A program made the position numbers and the translations under genes. Of a stretch of DNA of 64,000 nucleotides, positions 7,401 to 15,974 are shown piece after piece. The stretch comes from Acidobacteriota bacterium. GTDB lineage: Bacteria; Acidobacteriota; Blastocatellia; Pyrinomonadales; Pyrinomonadaceae. Positions within the stretch are counted from its first letter, which is position 1. Each line of letters opens with the position of its first letter. The stretch covers positions 62,001-126,000 of the forward strand of contig JAOAPY010000016.1 in the NCBI GenBank assembly GCA_025463135.1, in the 5' to 3' direction. The notes under the pieces are model-generated. The model was given only the letters and a program-made list of their open reading frames with translations, was not told the DNA's origin and ran no database searches.

Positions 7401-8624
7401 GGTTCCGCGGCGCTGTGCCTCCGCCTGGCCTTGCGTGGCCCTCATCCTCAGTCGCAGCGCATTCAGTTTGATAAAGCCTTCGGCGTCGCGCTGGTTGTAA
7501 ACAGTGTCGGCTTCAAACGTAGCCAGCTTCTCACTGTAAAGCGACAGCGGCGAACGGCGGCCGGCCACCATCGCATTGCCGCGATAAAGCTTTAGACGCA
7601 CGTCGCCCGAAACATTCTGTTGTGTTTCGTCGACCATCTTGCGCAGCAAATCGAACTCCGGCGCGAACCAGAATCCGTAGTACACGCACTCAGCGAATTT
7701 GACGCCGAGGGAATCGCGTAGGTGCATCACTTCACGATCCAGAGTAATAGACTCGAGCGCTCGATGTGCCGCCTGCAGGATCGTAACGCCGGGAGTTTCG
7801 TAAACGCCGCGAGACTTCATGCCCACAAAACGATTTTCCACGAGATCGATCCGACCGATGCCATGATCGCCGCCAATCTTGTTCAAGGTCTCGAGCAGGT
7901 TTACTGGAGCCAGAGTCTGGCCATTGACAGCCACGGGCTCGCCCTTCAAGAAAGAAATCTCGAGATACTCAGCTTCGGTCTTTGCGTTCTCGGGAGATCG
8001 CGTTAATAGAAAGATGTTCTCTGGCGGCTCGGCCCAGGGATCTTCGAGTATGCCGCCTTCATAAGAGATATGCATGAGATTGCGATCGGTGGAATATGGT
8101 TTTTCAGCCGTGGCAGTGACTGGAATGTTGTGCTCTTTGGCATAGGCGATTAGATCGGTTCGACCTTTGAACTCCCACTCGCGCCAGGGTGCAATGACTT
8201 TGATGTCGGGCTGCAGCGCGTAGTAGGTCAGTTCAAAGCGCACTTGATCGTTTCCCTTGCCGGTTGATCCGTGCGCTACGGCATCGGCCCCTTCGCGCCG
8301 GGCAATCTCAATCTGACGTTTGGCTATGACCGGACGGGCCAGGGAGGTGCCCATCAAATAAATACCTTCATAGACGGCATTCGCCTTCACGGCTGTAAAG
8401 ACATAGTCACGCACGAACTCTGCGCGCAGATCTTCGATGAAGAGTTTCGACGCGCCTGTCTCCAGTGCCTTGGCCTCGAGGCCGTCCATCTCCTCGCCCT
8501 GGCCAACATCCGCGCAGTAACAAATCACTTCACAGTTGTAACGCTCCTTCAGCCAGCGCAGCATCACGGAAGTGTCGAGTCCACCCGAATAAGCCAGAAC
8601 GATCTTGTTGATTCTCTCCGTCAC
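7395..8624 (-). CDS. argG: Argininosuccinate synthase
   Basis: 409 aa, the usual length. Joins citrulline and aspartate using ATP. The PP-loop [17 protein letters not shown] is at residues 8-24. Further family blocks are [38 protein letters not shown], and [25 protein letters not shown] (in parts). No missing residues were noticed. It is the first biosynthetic gene after argR, separated from it by a 111-base spacer with a TAATCAG word repeat. Its stop codon lies in a palindromic element, so the last few residues may derive from it. Confidence 0.97.
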   Translation of the reverse strand: MTERINKIVLAYSGGLDTSVMLRWLKERYNCEVICYCADVGQGEEMDGLEAKALETGASKLFIEDLRAEFVRDYVFTAVKANAVYEGIYLMGTSLARPVIAKRQIEIARREGADAVAHGSTGKGNDQVRFELTYYALQPDIKVIAPWREWEFKGRTDLIAYAKEHNIPVTATAEKPYSTDRNLMHISYEGGILEDPWAEPPENIFLLTRSPENAKTEAEYLEISFLKGEPVAVNGQTLAPVNLLETLNKIGGDHGIGRIDLVENRFVGMKSRGVYETPGVTILQAAHRALESITLDREVMHLRDSLGVKFAECVYYGFWFAPEFDLLRKMVDETQQNVSGDVRLKLYRGNAMVAGRRSPLSLYSEKLATFEADTVYNQRDAEGFIKLNALRLRMRATQGQAEAQRRGTV

Positions 8625-8637
8625 AAAAACTCCTAAT

Positions 8638-8667
8638 AGTAGTCAGTAATCAGTAATCAGTAGTCAG
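8638..8667. repeat. Short word repeat (CAGTAATCAGTAGT) upstream of argG
   Basis: TAGTCAGTAATCAGTAATCAGTAGTCAG is a run of near-identical 7-base words in the argR-argG spacer. It is one of many word-repeat spacers in the window. Confidence 0.55.
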
Positions 8668-8735
8668 CTTAGGTTGTTGCCGCAGACAAAGAACCGAGCA
8701 CAAAGGACAAAGGACGAAAGCACGAAGCCTACGTC

Positions 8736-9149
8736 TTATTCAAAAATCTCCCAAACCTTTCTGACCACCGTTCGCTGCATTTTGCGGTTCGTTACCGCGA
8801 TAAAAATAGCGTCCTCGCCGGCTATGGTGCCGACAATCTCCGCAATGGCGGCCGCATCGATCTGTACCGCTACCGCGGATGCCAGACCCGGCTCAGTATG
8901 CGCCACGACTAAAGCGTCGCCGGCCAGATCGAGACTCAGCAAGCCACGCGCGGCCGCACCACTGGATCGGGGCAGCGTATAGCGGCCCTTATGTTTCAGA
9001 ACGCCCAATTCTTCGAGGTCGCGAGACACACTCGACTGCGTCGCCGGCACTCCCGCACGTTCCAGATAGGATTTCAGATCAGCCTGAGTACCAATGGGCC
9101 GCGCCTGAATCAGGCTAAGGATCTTTTGTTGTCTGGTGTTCTTAAGCAT
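8736..9149 (-). CDS. argR: Arginine repressor
   Basis: 137 aa. The N-terminal winged helix (about residues 1-68) carries the DNA-contact motif ATQSSVSRDLEELGVLK. The C-terminal half is the arginine-binding hexamerisation domain, with GLASAVAVQIDAA and GTIAGEDAIFIA, the latter matching the GDDTIF motif in altered form. Known role: with arginine bound it represses arginine synthesis genes. It starts the minus-strand arg run and is divergent from argH. The intervening region carries ARG-box-like palindromes, so it probably controls both directions and itself. Confidence 0.95.
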   Translation of the reverse strand: MLKNTRQQKILSLIQARPIGTQADLKSYLERAGVPATQSSVSRDLEELGVLKHKGRYTLPRSSGAAARGLLSLDLAGDALVVAHTEPGLASAVAVQIDAAAIAEIVGTIAGEDAIFIAVTNRKMQRTVVRKVWEIFE

Positions 9150-9154
9150 CGTTC

Positions 9155-9198
9155 TTTATGCACCAATCTTGCATAGTCAATGCATAGATGCATAAAAT
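9155..9198. promoter_or_regulatory. Putative ArgR operators overlapping an argH promoter
   Basis: TATGCA-N7-TGCATA (9157-9175) and TGCATAGATGCATAA (9181-9195) are two adjacent palindromes with the TNTGNAT...ATNCANA character of ARG boxes. They lie between the divergent argR and argH. A plausible sigma-70-type promoter toward argH overlaps them: TTGCAT at 9169-9174, an 18-base spacer, and TAAAAT at 9193-9198. Position and symmetry support ArgR control. Confidence 0.7.
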
Positions 9199-9264
9199 AC
9201 GGGACGGGATGCAAGAAAGTCAAATGAGGTAGAATTCGTTTGTCGAAACCTGGGCTGGCTACAG

Positions 9265-9334
9265 GGTGTTCAGATACAAGCTTTAGCTGGCGTGGTTTCG
9301 CAGGCGGCAACCTGAAGGTTGTAGTCTGAACACC
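9265..9334. repeat. GGTGTTCAGA inverted repeat
   Basis: GGTGTTCAGA on the left pairs with TCTGAACACC on the right around a middle with AAGCTTTAGC and ACCTGAAGGTTG words. It lies in the argH leader, just before the ribosome site, and could fold in the argH mRNA. Confidence 0.65.
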
Positions 9335-9348
9335 TGCGGGGAGGGAAA

Positions 9349-10740
9349 ATGACCGAGGCAAAAAACCTTTGGGGTGGCCGCTTTACCGGTGTGGCCGATG
9401 CCGGATTTGTCGAATTCAATCGTTCATTTGGATTTGATCGACGGCTGTTCGCCGCCGAGGTGCGGGCCAGCGGCGCGCATTGTGAAGGGTTGCTTGGCGC
9501 GGGCGTGCTGAGCAGAGACGAAGCGACAGCCATCACCAACGCTTTGCAAAAAATCCTCGCGCAGGCGGAGTCGGACGAGAAATATTTCGAGGGGCCGGCC
9601 GAAGACGTTCATTCCTTTGTCGAAGCGCGCCTGATTGAACTCATCGGTGATACCGGACGAAAGCTGCACACAGGCCGCAGCCGCAACGATCAGGTGGCCA
9701 CCGATCTTCGCATTTGGTTACGCGACGAGCTGGACGTTTTCAGCGCCGCTCTGCTTTCCATACAACGGGCTTTGCTTGATCTGGCAGAGGCGCAGCGAGA
9801 CGTGATCATTCCCGGTTACACGCATCTGCAGCGTGCGCAGCCGGTCCTCCTTGCCCACTGGTGCCTCGCCTACTTTGAAATGTTCGGGCGCGACCGCGAG
9901 CGAATCTCGGATGTGCGCAAAAGAGTGAACGTCATGCCGCTCGGATCGGCCGCGCTGGCCGGCACTTCTTACGCTATTGATCGAGAGGCGGTGGCGCGTG
10001 AGCTTGGTTTTGCCGCGCTCTCGCGCAACAGTCTTGACGCCGTCAGCGATCGCGACTTTTGTGTTGAGTTCGCGGCCGCCGCGGCGCTGATCATGGTCCA
10101 CCTTTCAAGGTTGGCGGAGGACATCATTATCTACTCCACGACGGAGTTTGGTTTTTTCGAGTTGAGTGACGCGGTGGCCACCGGCTCGAGCCTTATGCCG
10201 CAGAAGAAGAACCCCGATTCGATGGAGCTGGTGCGCGGCAAGGCCGGACGAGTATTCGGACACACAGTTTCACTGCTGGCGATGTTGAAGGGTTTGCCGC
10301 TGGCTTATAACAAGGACATGCAGGAAGACAAGGAAGCGGTCTTTGATACCGCTGACACGGTAACTTCGTGCTTGAGAGTAAGCACGACGGTGCTGCGCAA
10401 TCTGCGGGTTAATGAAGAACGGACTGGCGCCGCGTCGGCCGCGGGTTATATGAACGCGACCGAATTGGCTGACTATCTGGTGCGCAAAGGTGTGACCTTT
10501 CGCGAGGCGCATGAAACGGTCGGCAGAGTTGTGCTGCGTGGACTTGAGTTGGGAGTTGAGTTACAGGAACTGTCGTTGGAAGATTTGCAGGCGTTCTCTT
10601 CATCGATCGAAGAGGATGTGTATGAAGCGCTTTCAATCGAGAGTACGCTGGCCACCAAATCGCAGTTGGGCGGCACGTCTCGAGGGCAAGTGAGGGAAGC
10701 GCTGATGGCAGCGCGCGCATCGATGGAAACTGGTCCTTAG
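9349..10740 (+). CDS. argH: Argininosuccinate lyase
   Basis: 463 aa, the normal length. Splits argininosuccinate into arginine and fumarate. The fumarase/aspartase superfamily signature GSSLMPQKKNPDSMELVRG is intact and includes the catalytic serine. HTGRSRNDQVATDLRIWLRDE and GYTHLQRAQPV are the other conserved blocks. GGAGGG lies four bases ahead of the ATG. It is divergent from the rest of the arg genes with a shared control region. Confidence 0.97.
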   Translation: MTEAKNLWGGRFTGVADAGFVEFNRSFGFDRRLFAAEVRASGAHCEGLLGAGVLSRDEATAITNALQKILAQAESDEKYFEGPAEDVHSFVEARLIELIGDTGRKLHTGRSRNDQVATDLRIWLRDELDVFSAALLSIQRALLDLAEAQRDVIIPGYTHLQRAQPVLLAHWCLAYFEMFGRDRERISDVRKRVNVMPLGSAALAGTSYAIDREAVARELGFAALSRNSLDAVSDRDFCVEFAAAAALIMVHLSRLAEDIIIYSTTEFGFFELSDAVATGSSLMPQKKNPDSMELVRGKAGRVFGHTVSLLAMLKGLPLAYNKDMQEDKEAVFDTADTVTSCLRVSTTVLRNLRVNEERTGAASAAGYMNATELADYLVRKGVTFREAHETVGRVVLRGLELGVELQELSLEDLQAFSSSIEEDVYEALSIESTLATKSQLGGTSRGQVREALMAARASMETGP

Positions 10741-10765
10741 ACCGCGAAATCCGAGCGAACTGGGT

Positions 10766-11212
10766 TTAACCAAGCCGGGACTTTACGAGTTCACTCACCG
10801 CGCGGCCGTCGGCGTTTTTCCCGGCGAGTTGGGCCTGGGCGGCTTTCATCACTTTGCCCATGTCCTTAATCGAACTCGCTCCCGTTTCCGCAATTGCCGC
10901 GTTTACGGCTTGCTCGATCTCTTCCTGCGAGGCACTTTGCGGCAGATAGGCTTCGATAATTTCAATCTCTGCTTTCTCTTTATCGGCTAATTCCTGACGC
11001 GCGCCCTTCTCGAATTGCTCGATCGAGTCCCGGCGCTGCTTGACCATGGAACGCAGCATCTTTGCGAGCTCTTCATCGTCCAACTCGCTGCCTTTTTCAA
11101 TTTCACGATTCATTATCCCGGCCTTGACCATACGCAGTGTCGAAGTGCGCGACGCATCCTGCGCCTTCATGGACGTAGTCAGATCGGAAACGATTTGTTG
11201 CTTTAGACCCAT
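10766..11212 (-). CDS. GatB/YqeY domain protein
   Basis: 148 aa from the ATG at 11212, which matches family length; longer starts add non-conserved residues. The protein is one YqeY domain: LKQQIVSDLTTSMKAQDA, LRMVKAGIMNREIEKG, EAYLPQSASQEEIEQAV, and DMGKVMKAAQAQLAGKNADG near the end. This fold is shared with the tail of the GatB amidotransferase subunit, and a tRNA-related role is suspected but unproven. It is convergent with argH, 25 bases apart. Confidence 0.92.
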   Translation of the reverse strand: MGLKQQIVSDLTTSMKAQDASRTSTLRMVKAGIMNREIEKGSELDDEELAKMLRSMVKQRRDSIEQFEKGARQELADKEKAEIEIIEAYLPQSASQEEIEQAVNAAIAETGASSIKDMGKVMKAAQAQLAGKNADGRAVSELVKSRLG

Positions 11213-11245
11213 CGCTCTAAACATCCTCCGCCGACAATATACCCT

Positions 11246-11389
11246 ATGGTTCCGAGTCACTTGCCCCATCTTACGTTGGCACAAGTTTTTGGTGCGCTAA
11301 GTTACTACAGCGACCATTCCAGCGAGATCAACAACCACCTTGAGCGTAACCGCATCCCCGATCATCTAACACAGATTCGTTATGTCTGA
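11246..11389 (+). pseudogene. DUF433-like antitoxin remnant (C-terminal 47 codons)
   Basis: A 47-codon frame from ATG 11246 to TGA 11387. Its translation contains PHLTLAQVFGALSYYSDH and SEINNHLERN. This matches the end of DUF433 proteins, where a (Y)P-LT--QV-AAL-YY--H--EI pattern is typical. The N-terminal helix-turn-helix part expected before it is missing, so it is probably a decayed 3' fragment. It overlaps the uvrA stop by ten bases on the other strand and the start region of the yqeY gene is next to it. A genuine short protein is the alternative. Confidence 0.55.
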
Positions 11390-14283
11390 CCTTTGCTCCG
11401 GTGTCCGTTCGAACGCGCCAGGTGCGCGCGCAGAAACCGGCCGGTGTGCGATGCTTTGACGGACATTATCTGTTCCGGTGTTCCTATCGCCACCACCTTG
11501 CCGCCGGCGTCGCCGCCGTCCGGACCAAGATCGATCACGTAGTCCGCGGTCTTGATCACATCGAGGTTATGCTCGATGACTATCAAAGAGCCACCCGCGG
11601 CCATCAGGGCGCGAAAGGCAGTCAGCAGTTTGTTGATGTCGTCAAAGTGCAGCCCCGTGGTCGGTTCGTCAAAGATGTACAGCGTCCTGGCCCCCGTTCG
11701 CTTCGAAAGATGGGCCGCGAGCTTGATCCGTTGCGCTTCGCCACCCGATAACGTGGTTGCCGATTGGCCTAGTCGCAGGTAGCCCAGGCCAACCTCCTCG
11801 AGCACGCGCAGACGGTTCATGATGCGCGGCACTTCACGAAAGAAGGCAATCGCTTCGCGCACGGTCATGGCCAGTACTTCATGAACGTTCTTGCCGCGAT
11901 AACGCACATCCAGGATTTGTTGTTTGAAGCGCGTGCCCTTGCATTCCTCGCAGACCAGTTCGACATCGGCAAGAAACTGCATCTCGACCGTGACCGTACC
12001 ATCACCCTGGCACACCTCGCAGCGCCCGCCGGGCACATTGAAAGAAAAGTGCGAGGGATCAAAGCCGCGCGCTTGTGCTTCCCGTGTGCCCGAAAAGACT
12101 TCGCGGATCGCGTCATATACCTTGATGTAAGTGACCGGGTTAGATCTGGGCGTCCGTCCAATCGGCGACTGGTCCACCAAAATCACGTCGTCGATCAGTT
12201 GCGCGCCCTCGAGTTTGCGAAATGCTCCAACATGTCCCTGCCAGTCGCCGCGCTGCTTTTTCAGCCCGGCGTAAATGCAATCGTGTATCAGCGTTGATTT
12301 GCCTGAGCCGCTAACGCCGGTGATACACACCAGCATATCCAGCGGCACTTCGACATCGATCGATTTCAGATTATGTTCGCTCGCACCCCGCAGCTTCAGG
12401 CTTCTCGTTTGCAGCAGTCGACGCTGCTTTGGTTCCTTGATCTCGGCTTCGCCACGTAAATAACGCGCGGTCAGCGAGGCCTGATCTTTCATCAGCCCCG
12501 GAAAGTCGCCTTCATAAATTACGCGCCCCCCAAGCTCACCGGCAGCCGGCCCGATATCCAGAATGTGATCGGCAGAACGCATCATCTCTTCGTCGTGTTC
12601 CACCACCAGCACGGTGTTGCCGATATCGCGAAGATTATGAAGCAGACGAATCAGACGATCGTTATCGCGCGGATGAAGTCCAATCGACGGCTCGTCGAGC
12701 ACGTAAAGCGCGCCCACGAGGGCCGAACCAAGATTGGTCGCGAGCTGGATGCGCTGCGCTTCGCCTCCGGACAATGTCGCGGCCAGACGGTCAAGGGTCA
12801 GGTAATCAAGACCGACATCGACGAGAAAACGAAACCGCCTGCGGATCTCAAACAGAATTCGATCGGCTATGGCACTCTGCTCCGGTGATAGCTCCAGCGA
12901 ATCGAAGAACTTCGCGCCGTCCTTGATCGCCATCGCCGAAATCTGCGGGAGGGTCATTCCGCCAACCTTCACGTCGCGGGCCTCCTGGCGCAAGCGGGCG
13001 CCGCCACAATCGGGACACAATGTGTAGCCGCGATACTTGGAAAGAAAAACGCGAACATGCAGTTTGTATTTTTTGGTTTCCATCCAATCGAAAAACCCGC
13101 GCACGCCGGCCCAGTCGCCTTTGCCTTCCATGATCGCGCGTTGTTCTGAGCGCGACAGTTGACTAAAGGGCACGGTGAACGAAATCTTTTCCGACTTACA
13201 AAACTGGCGCAGCTCCGTCAGGGCCCACTCATGCTGCGGTCTGGTCCATGGCTCGATTGCGCCGTCATTCAAACTGAGACCGGGATTAGGGATCACCAGA
13301 TCCATATCCAATCCAATCGTGTTGCCAAAGCCCTGACAGGTGGGACAAGCACCAAAGGGATTGTTAAAGCTGAACAGCCGCGGCTCGGGTTGCTCGTAAC
13401 TGGTACCGTCATACTTGCACGAGAATTTTTCTGAGAAGCGCAGACGCTGCGGTTCGGCTTCGGCGGTTTCGATCACGGCTGCGCCGTGGCCTTCCTGAAA
13501 ACAAATCTCGAGCGAATCAACCAGCCGCTGGCGCACCTCGGGACGAGCCGTCAACCGATCGACCAGTACGAACACGTTTTCAAAATCGGGCAACGTGTAA
13601 TCGTCCGGCGAGTTCAGTTCGATAATCAGGCCGGCGGCAAAGAGGCGAGTGAAGCCTCTTTGCATCAAGCTCATGAGGTGCGCGGTGATAATGCGGCGCT
13701 GAGACACGGCGGCGCGGGGACGCGCGGACTTTTTGCTGCGCGACTTCCCTGTGGTTACGCGTTTATGCGTTTCCGTCTCTCCGTTTACCTGTGTTTCCGC
13801 CAGACCTGCAGATGCCGGGAAGAGGACGTAAAAACGCGTGCCTTCGACCAGCTTGCCCAGTACTTCGTCGGCCACCGATTGGGGCGAATCGCGATAAACC
13901 TGGCGCCCGCAAACGCGACAGAAGGTTATTCCCACGCGTGCGTACAGCAGACGCAGGTAGTCATAGATTTCGGTTTGCGTGCCCACGGTTGAGCGGGGGT
14001 TGCGCGTGGAATTTTTCTGTCGAATCGCAATCGCGGGCGCGATACCGCGCACTTCGTCGACGTCGGGCTTGTCCATCCGCTCCAAAAACTGGCGCGCATA
14101 AGCAGATAAGGATTCGACATAGCGTCGTTGCCCTTCGGCGTAGATCGTGTCAAAGGCCAACGAGGATTTGCCTGAGCCGCTGACGCCGGTAACCACGGTC
14201 AGCTGGTTGATCGGTATGGAGAACGAGATGTTCTTGAGGTTATTGACGCGGGCGCCACGGACTTCAATTGCTTCTTCAGACAT
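11380..14283 (-). CDS. uvrA: Excinuclease ABC subunit A
   Basis: 967 aa from the ATG at 14283 ([18 protein letters not shown]). Upstream in-frame codons are unlike the family. Damage-recognition ATPase of nucleotide excision repair. Seen: first Walker [14 protein letters not shown], the Zn finger CRVCGRQVY region, the CPTCQGFG and CPDCGG cysteine pairs, the first LSGGEAQRI signature, the second Walker [14 protein letters not shown], the CEVCQGDG and CEECKGTR zinc module, and a second [15 protein letters not shown]. Both Walker B regions ([20 protein letters not shown]) are present. A basic insert, around [20 protein letters not shown], in the first half is not in most homologues and may be a local expansion. 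It is transcribed toward yqeY. Confidence 0.97.
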   Translation of the reverse strand: MSEEAIEVRGARVNNLKNISFSIPINQLTVVTGVSGSGKSSLAFDTIYAEGQRRYVESLSAYARQFLERMDKPDVDEVRGIAPAIAIRQKNSTRNPRSTVGTQTEIYDYLRLLYARVGITFCRVCGRQVYRDSPQSVADEVLGKLVEGTRFYVLFPASAGLAETQVNGETETHKRVTTGKSRSKKSARPRAAVSQRRIITAHLMSLMQRGFTRLFAAGLIIELNSPDDYTLPDFENVFVLVDRLTARPEVRQRLVDSLEICFQEGHGAAVIETAEAEPQRLRFSEKFSCKYDGTSYEQPEPRLFSFNNPFGACPTCQGFGNTIGLDMDLVIPNPGLSLNDGAIEPWTRPQHEWALTELRQFCKSEKISFTVPFSQLSRSEQRAIMEGKGDWAGVRGFFDWMETKKYKLHVRVFLSKYRGYTLCPDCGGARLRQEARDVKVGGMTLPQISAMAIKDGAKFFDSLELSPEQSAIADRILFEIRRRFRFLVDVGLDYLTLDRLAATLSGGEAQRIQLATNLGSALVGALYVLDEPSIGLHPRDNDRLIRLLHNLRDIGNTVLVVEHDEEMMRSADHILDIGPAAGELGGRVIYEGDFPGLMKDQASLTARYLRGEAEIKEPKQRRLLQTRSLKLRGASEHNLKSIDVEVPLDMLVCITGVSGSGKSTLIHDCIYAGLKKQRGDWQGHVGAFRKLEGAQLIDDVILVDQSPIGRTPRSNPVTYIKVYDAIREVFSGTREAQARGFDPSHFSFNVPGGRCEVCQGDGTVTVEMQFLADVELVCEECKGTRFKQQILDVRYRGKNVHEVLAMTVREAIAFFREVPRIMNRLRVLEEVGLGYLRLGQSATTLSGGEAQRIKLAAHLSKRTGARTLYIFDEPTTGLHFDDINKLLTAFRALMAAGGSLIVIEHNLDVIKTADYVIDLGPDGGDAGGKVVAIGTPEQIMSVKASHTGRFLRAHLARSNGHRSKGQT

Positions 14284-14569
14284 AGTTGAAAACCTGTACA
14301 GGCCAGATAGATGGGAACTTCGGGCCCTTTGCAAACCTCGAATGATAGCAGCGAAAGGGTAGTAGGCGAAATGGCAAGGCTGAGGACACTTGGGCGACTG
14401 TCTTTCCTCCATCTACCTCGTACAGCGCGAGGCAGCCCCGGGCAGCTCCCCGGGCAACAGATGATGTCACGACTTGCAACGCTCTGTTTCGTTCGAGTCG
14501 GGAGTTAGGGGGAAGAGTTATAAAGATAGATTAGTGAGAGGGGCGCCGGCATTAGCCGAGCAAAATTCA

Positions 14570-14597
14570 TTGACAGCATTGGGGACGGTCATAGAGT
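14570..14597 (+). promoter_or_regulatory. Putative sigma-70 promoter for the secreted protein at 14676
   Basis: TTGACA at 14570-14575 is followed after 16 bases by TAGAGT (14592-14597), a 4/6 match to TATAAT. It lies about 80 bases ahead of the ATG at 14676. A hand-found match; moderate support. Confidence 0.4.
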
Positions 14598-14675
14598 GAT
14601 GGCTCACCGCGACTCTCTGCGTAACAATTGGACTAACATTCTTGTGAAGATTCCTCTTGTTACGTTCCTCTAATC

Positions 14676-15389
14676 ATGAAACATCTTATCTCAGCCTTCG
14701 TCACCGGCGGTCTGTTGTTATTCTGTGCAGTTCGGCCGGCGGCGCAGGAGAAAAAGACCGTCAGCATCCGCGGACGCAGTCTGTATCGCAACGGCAAGAT
14801 TGCTGTGGGCGCCAGGGTTACTGCGAATCCCAAAACTCAGCTTGCCGGTCGGGTTATGCTGGACCATTCTGATAGCGAAGGTCATTTCGAAATTCCTGGT
14901 CTCGAACCCGGTAAAGAGTACTCTGTCTGCGCTTCCAAACAAGATGAAGGCCATTGGGATCCATACTTCCTTCCCTTTGGCCTACCCAGCGGAGGACAGT
15001 GCAAGGACATAACTGCGGGCCAGGTTTCCGTGATTGACGTTTTTCTCGCACCAAAAGGAGGCACGATTGAGGGGCAAGTGCTGGATCAGAAGACCGGCAA
15101 ATTCGTTTTGAATGGTAAGGTCATAGTTTATCGGCCACTGAAGTTTCTGCACGGAGAGTGGAGGCCGGTTAGCGCGCGGGAAGCCACTTTTGTTCCTACT
15201 GCCGAATCGAGCCTGGATGGCGATGGTCACTTCAAAGTCGTTGGCCTGCCTAGCGGCGCCTATTTTCTGAAAGTAGAAATTCCCGGACGCAAAATTTCAT
15301 ATTTCGATAGTCAGATTATGGACACCGCTGCGCGATCCATCGCCGTACGAGCCGGAGCGACGCGTAAATTGTTGGTCCGAGCGCCCTAA
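14676..15389 (+). CDS. Secreted protein with two carboxypeptidase-regulatory-like domains
   Basis: 237 aa. Signal peptide at residues 1-24 (MKHLISAFVTGGLLLFCAVRPAAQ), with likely cleavage after the AAQ region. The rest forms two beta-sandwich units: one around SIRGRSLYRNGKIAVGARVTA and GHFEIPGLEPGKEYSV, the second around GTIEGQVLDQKTGKFVLNGK and GHFKVVGLPSGAYFLKVE. This is the CarboxypepD_reg-like pattern common in Acidobacteriota, often for cell-surface proteins. No catalytic domain or outer-membrane barrel is attached. Function unknown. It is divergent from uvrA. Confidence 0.8.
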   Translation: MKHLISAFVTGGLLLFCAVRPAAQEKKTVSIRGRSLYRNGKIAVGARVTANPKTQLAGRVMLDHSDSEGHFEIPGLEPGKEYSVCASKQDEGHWDPYFLPFGLPSGGQCKDITAGQVSVIDVFLAPKGGTIEGQVLDQKTGKFVLNGKVIVYRPLKFLHGEWRPVSAREATFVPTAESSLDGDGHFKVVGLPSGAYFLKVEIPGRKISYFDSQIMDTAARSIAVRAGATRKLLVRAP

Positions 15390-15456
15390 AGGCCAGTCAA
15401 CAAACCTCGGTGCAAGACCCAACCCTAACCACGGTCCAGCGATCATCCCTCCCAGC

Positions 15457-15537
15457 CAGTAGTGGGTCACTTTGAACGTGGCGCGCGCATCTGCGCGTGA
15501 TTCACGGGCGGCGCTTTAGGAAGTCACCCACTACCCG
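15457..15537. repeat. GTAGTGGGT inverted repeat
   Basis: CAGTAGTGGGTCACTT on the left faces AAGTCACCCACTAC on the right, with GCGCGCGCATCTGCGCG between. It sits next to the larger element at 15551-15770. The remaining spacer from 15390 to 15974 shows no coding potential beyond these repeats. Confidence 0.65.
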
Positions 15538-15550
15538 TCCAGCCAGCCAG

Positions 15551-15770
15551 TAGTGCTCCGTTAGCGTGTTGCTGAGAAAGAAAGGACTGCCCGGCGAGTT
15601 ACTGCGAGGAATGAGGTCAGTACCACCTGCGGTAGCGGGTGGGTTGTCGTTGGAGCAGCAATAACGCCGAGAGGATCTGTTGCCCAGCGATCTTGTTCGG
15701 GAGCAGACCCACCCGCTACCGCAGGTGGTACTGACCTCATTGCCTTCGAACCTCCCCTTTTTTGGCAACA
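15551..15770 (+). repeat. About 220-bp palindromic element, copy A
   Basis: Contains a 31-base perfect inverted repeat (GAGGTCAGTACCACCTGCGG... and its complement ...CCGCAGGTGGTACTGACCTC) around a roughly 85-base centre, flanked by unique arms (TAGTGCTCCGTTAGCGTGTT at one end, CCCCTTTTTTGGC at the other). Copy B at 27070-27292 is almost identical in the opposite direction. No transposase gene is inside, so it is a MITE-like or REP-like element. Reading frames crossing it encode low-value peptides such as VSTTCGSGWV and are not genes. Confidence 0.85.
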
Positions 15771-15863
15771 CCTTAATGAAGCACTACCGAGCGATGCGGT
15801 AATGGTGCAGGTTGATTTAGTAAGACGCATTTCCCATTGTGGGCCATCGTTACAGAACCGGGA

Positions 15864-15896
15864 GAGCCTGTGTGAAACTAGTTTTCACACGGGCTC
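15864..15896. terminator. Strong hairpin downstream of the GGDEF-EAL gene
   Basis: GAGCCTGTGTGAAA-ctag-TTTTCACACGGGCTC forms a stem of about 14 bp with one wobble. It lies about 80 bases past the stop of the gene at 15975-18236. No T-run follows on the minus strand, so it may be an mRNA-stabilising hairpin rather than an intrinsic terminator. Confidence 0.4.
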
Positions 15897-15974
15897 GGTA
15901 GCGACCGGATCCTTCACTCAAGTGTGCGTTGGCAAAAAACCTTAGGAATCATGATGTAGTAATCGGCTCAAGGG

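Noticed and set aside
9110-9361. 83-codon minus-strand frame over the argR-argH control region
   Set aside because: It runs across the operator, promoter and repeat, with no family words.
14284-14412. Longer uvrA start (ATG at 14412)
   Set aside because: The 43 extra residues do not resemble UvrA; family homology begins at the ATG at 14283.
15502-15830. 89-codon frames with VSTTCGSGWV / SVPPAVAGGSAP-type peptides (also at 26970-27294)
   Set aside because: They read through the 220-bp palindromic element in both copies; repeat-derived, not genes.
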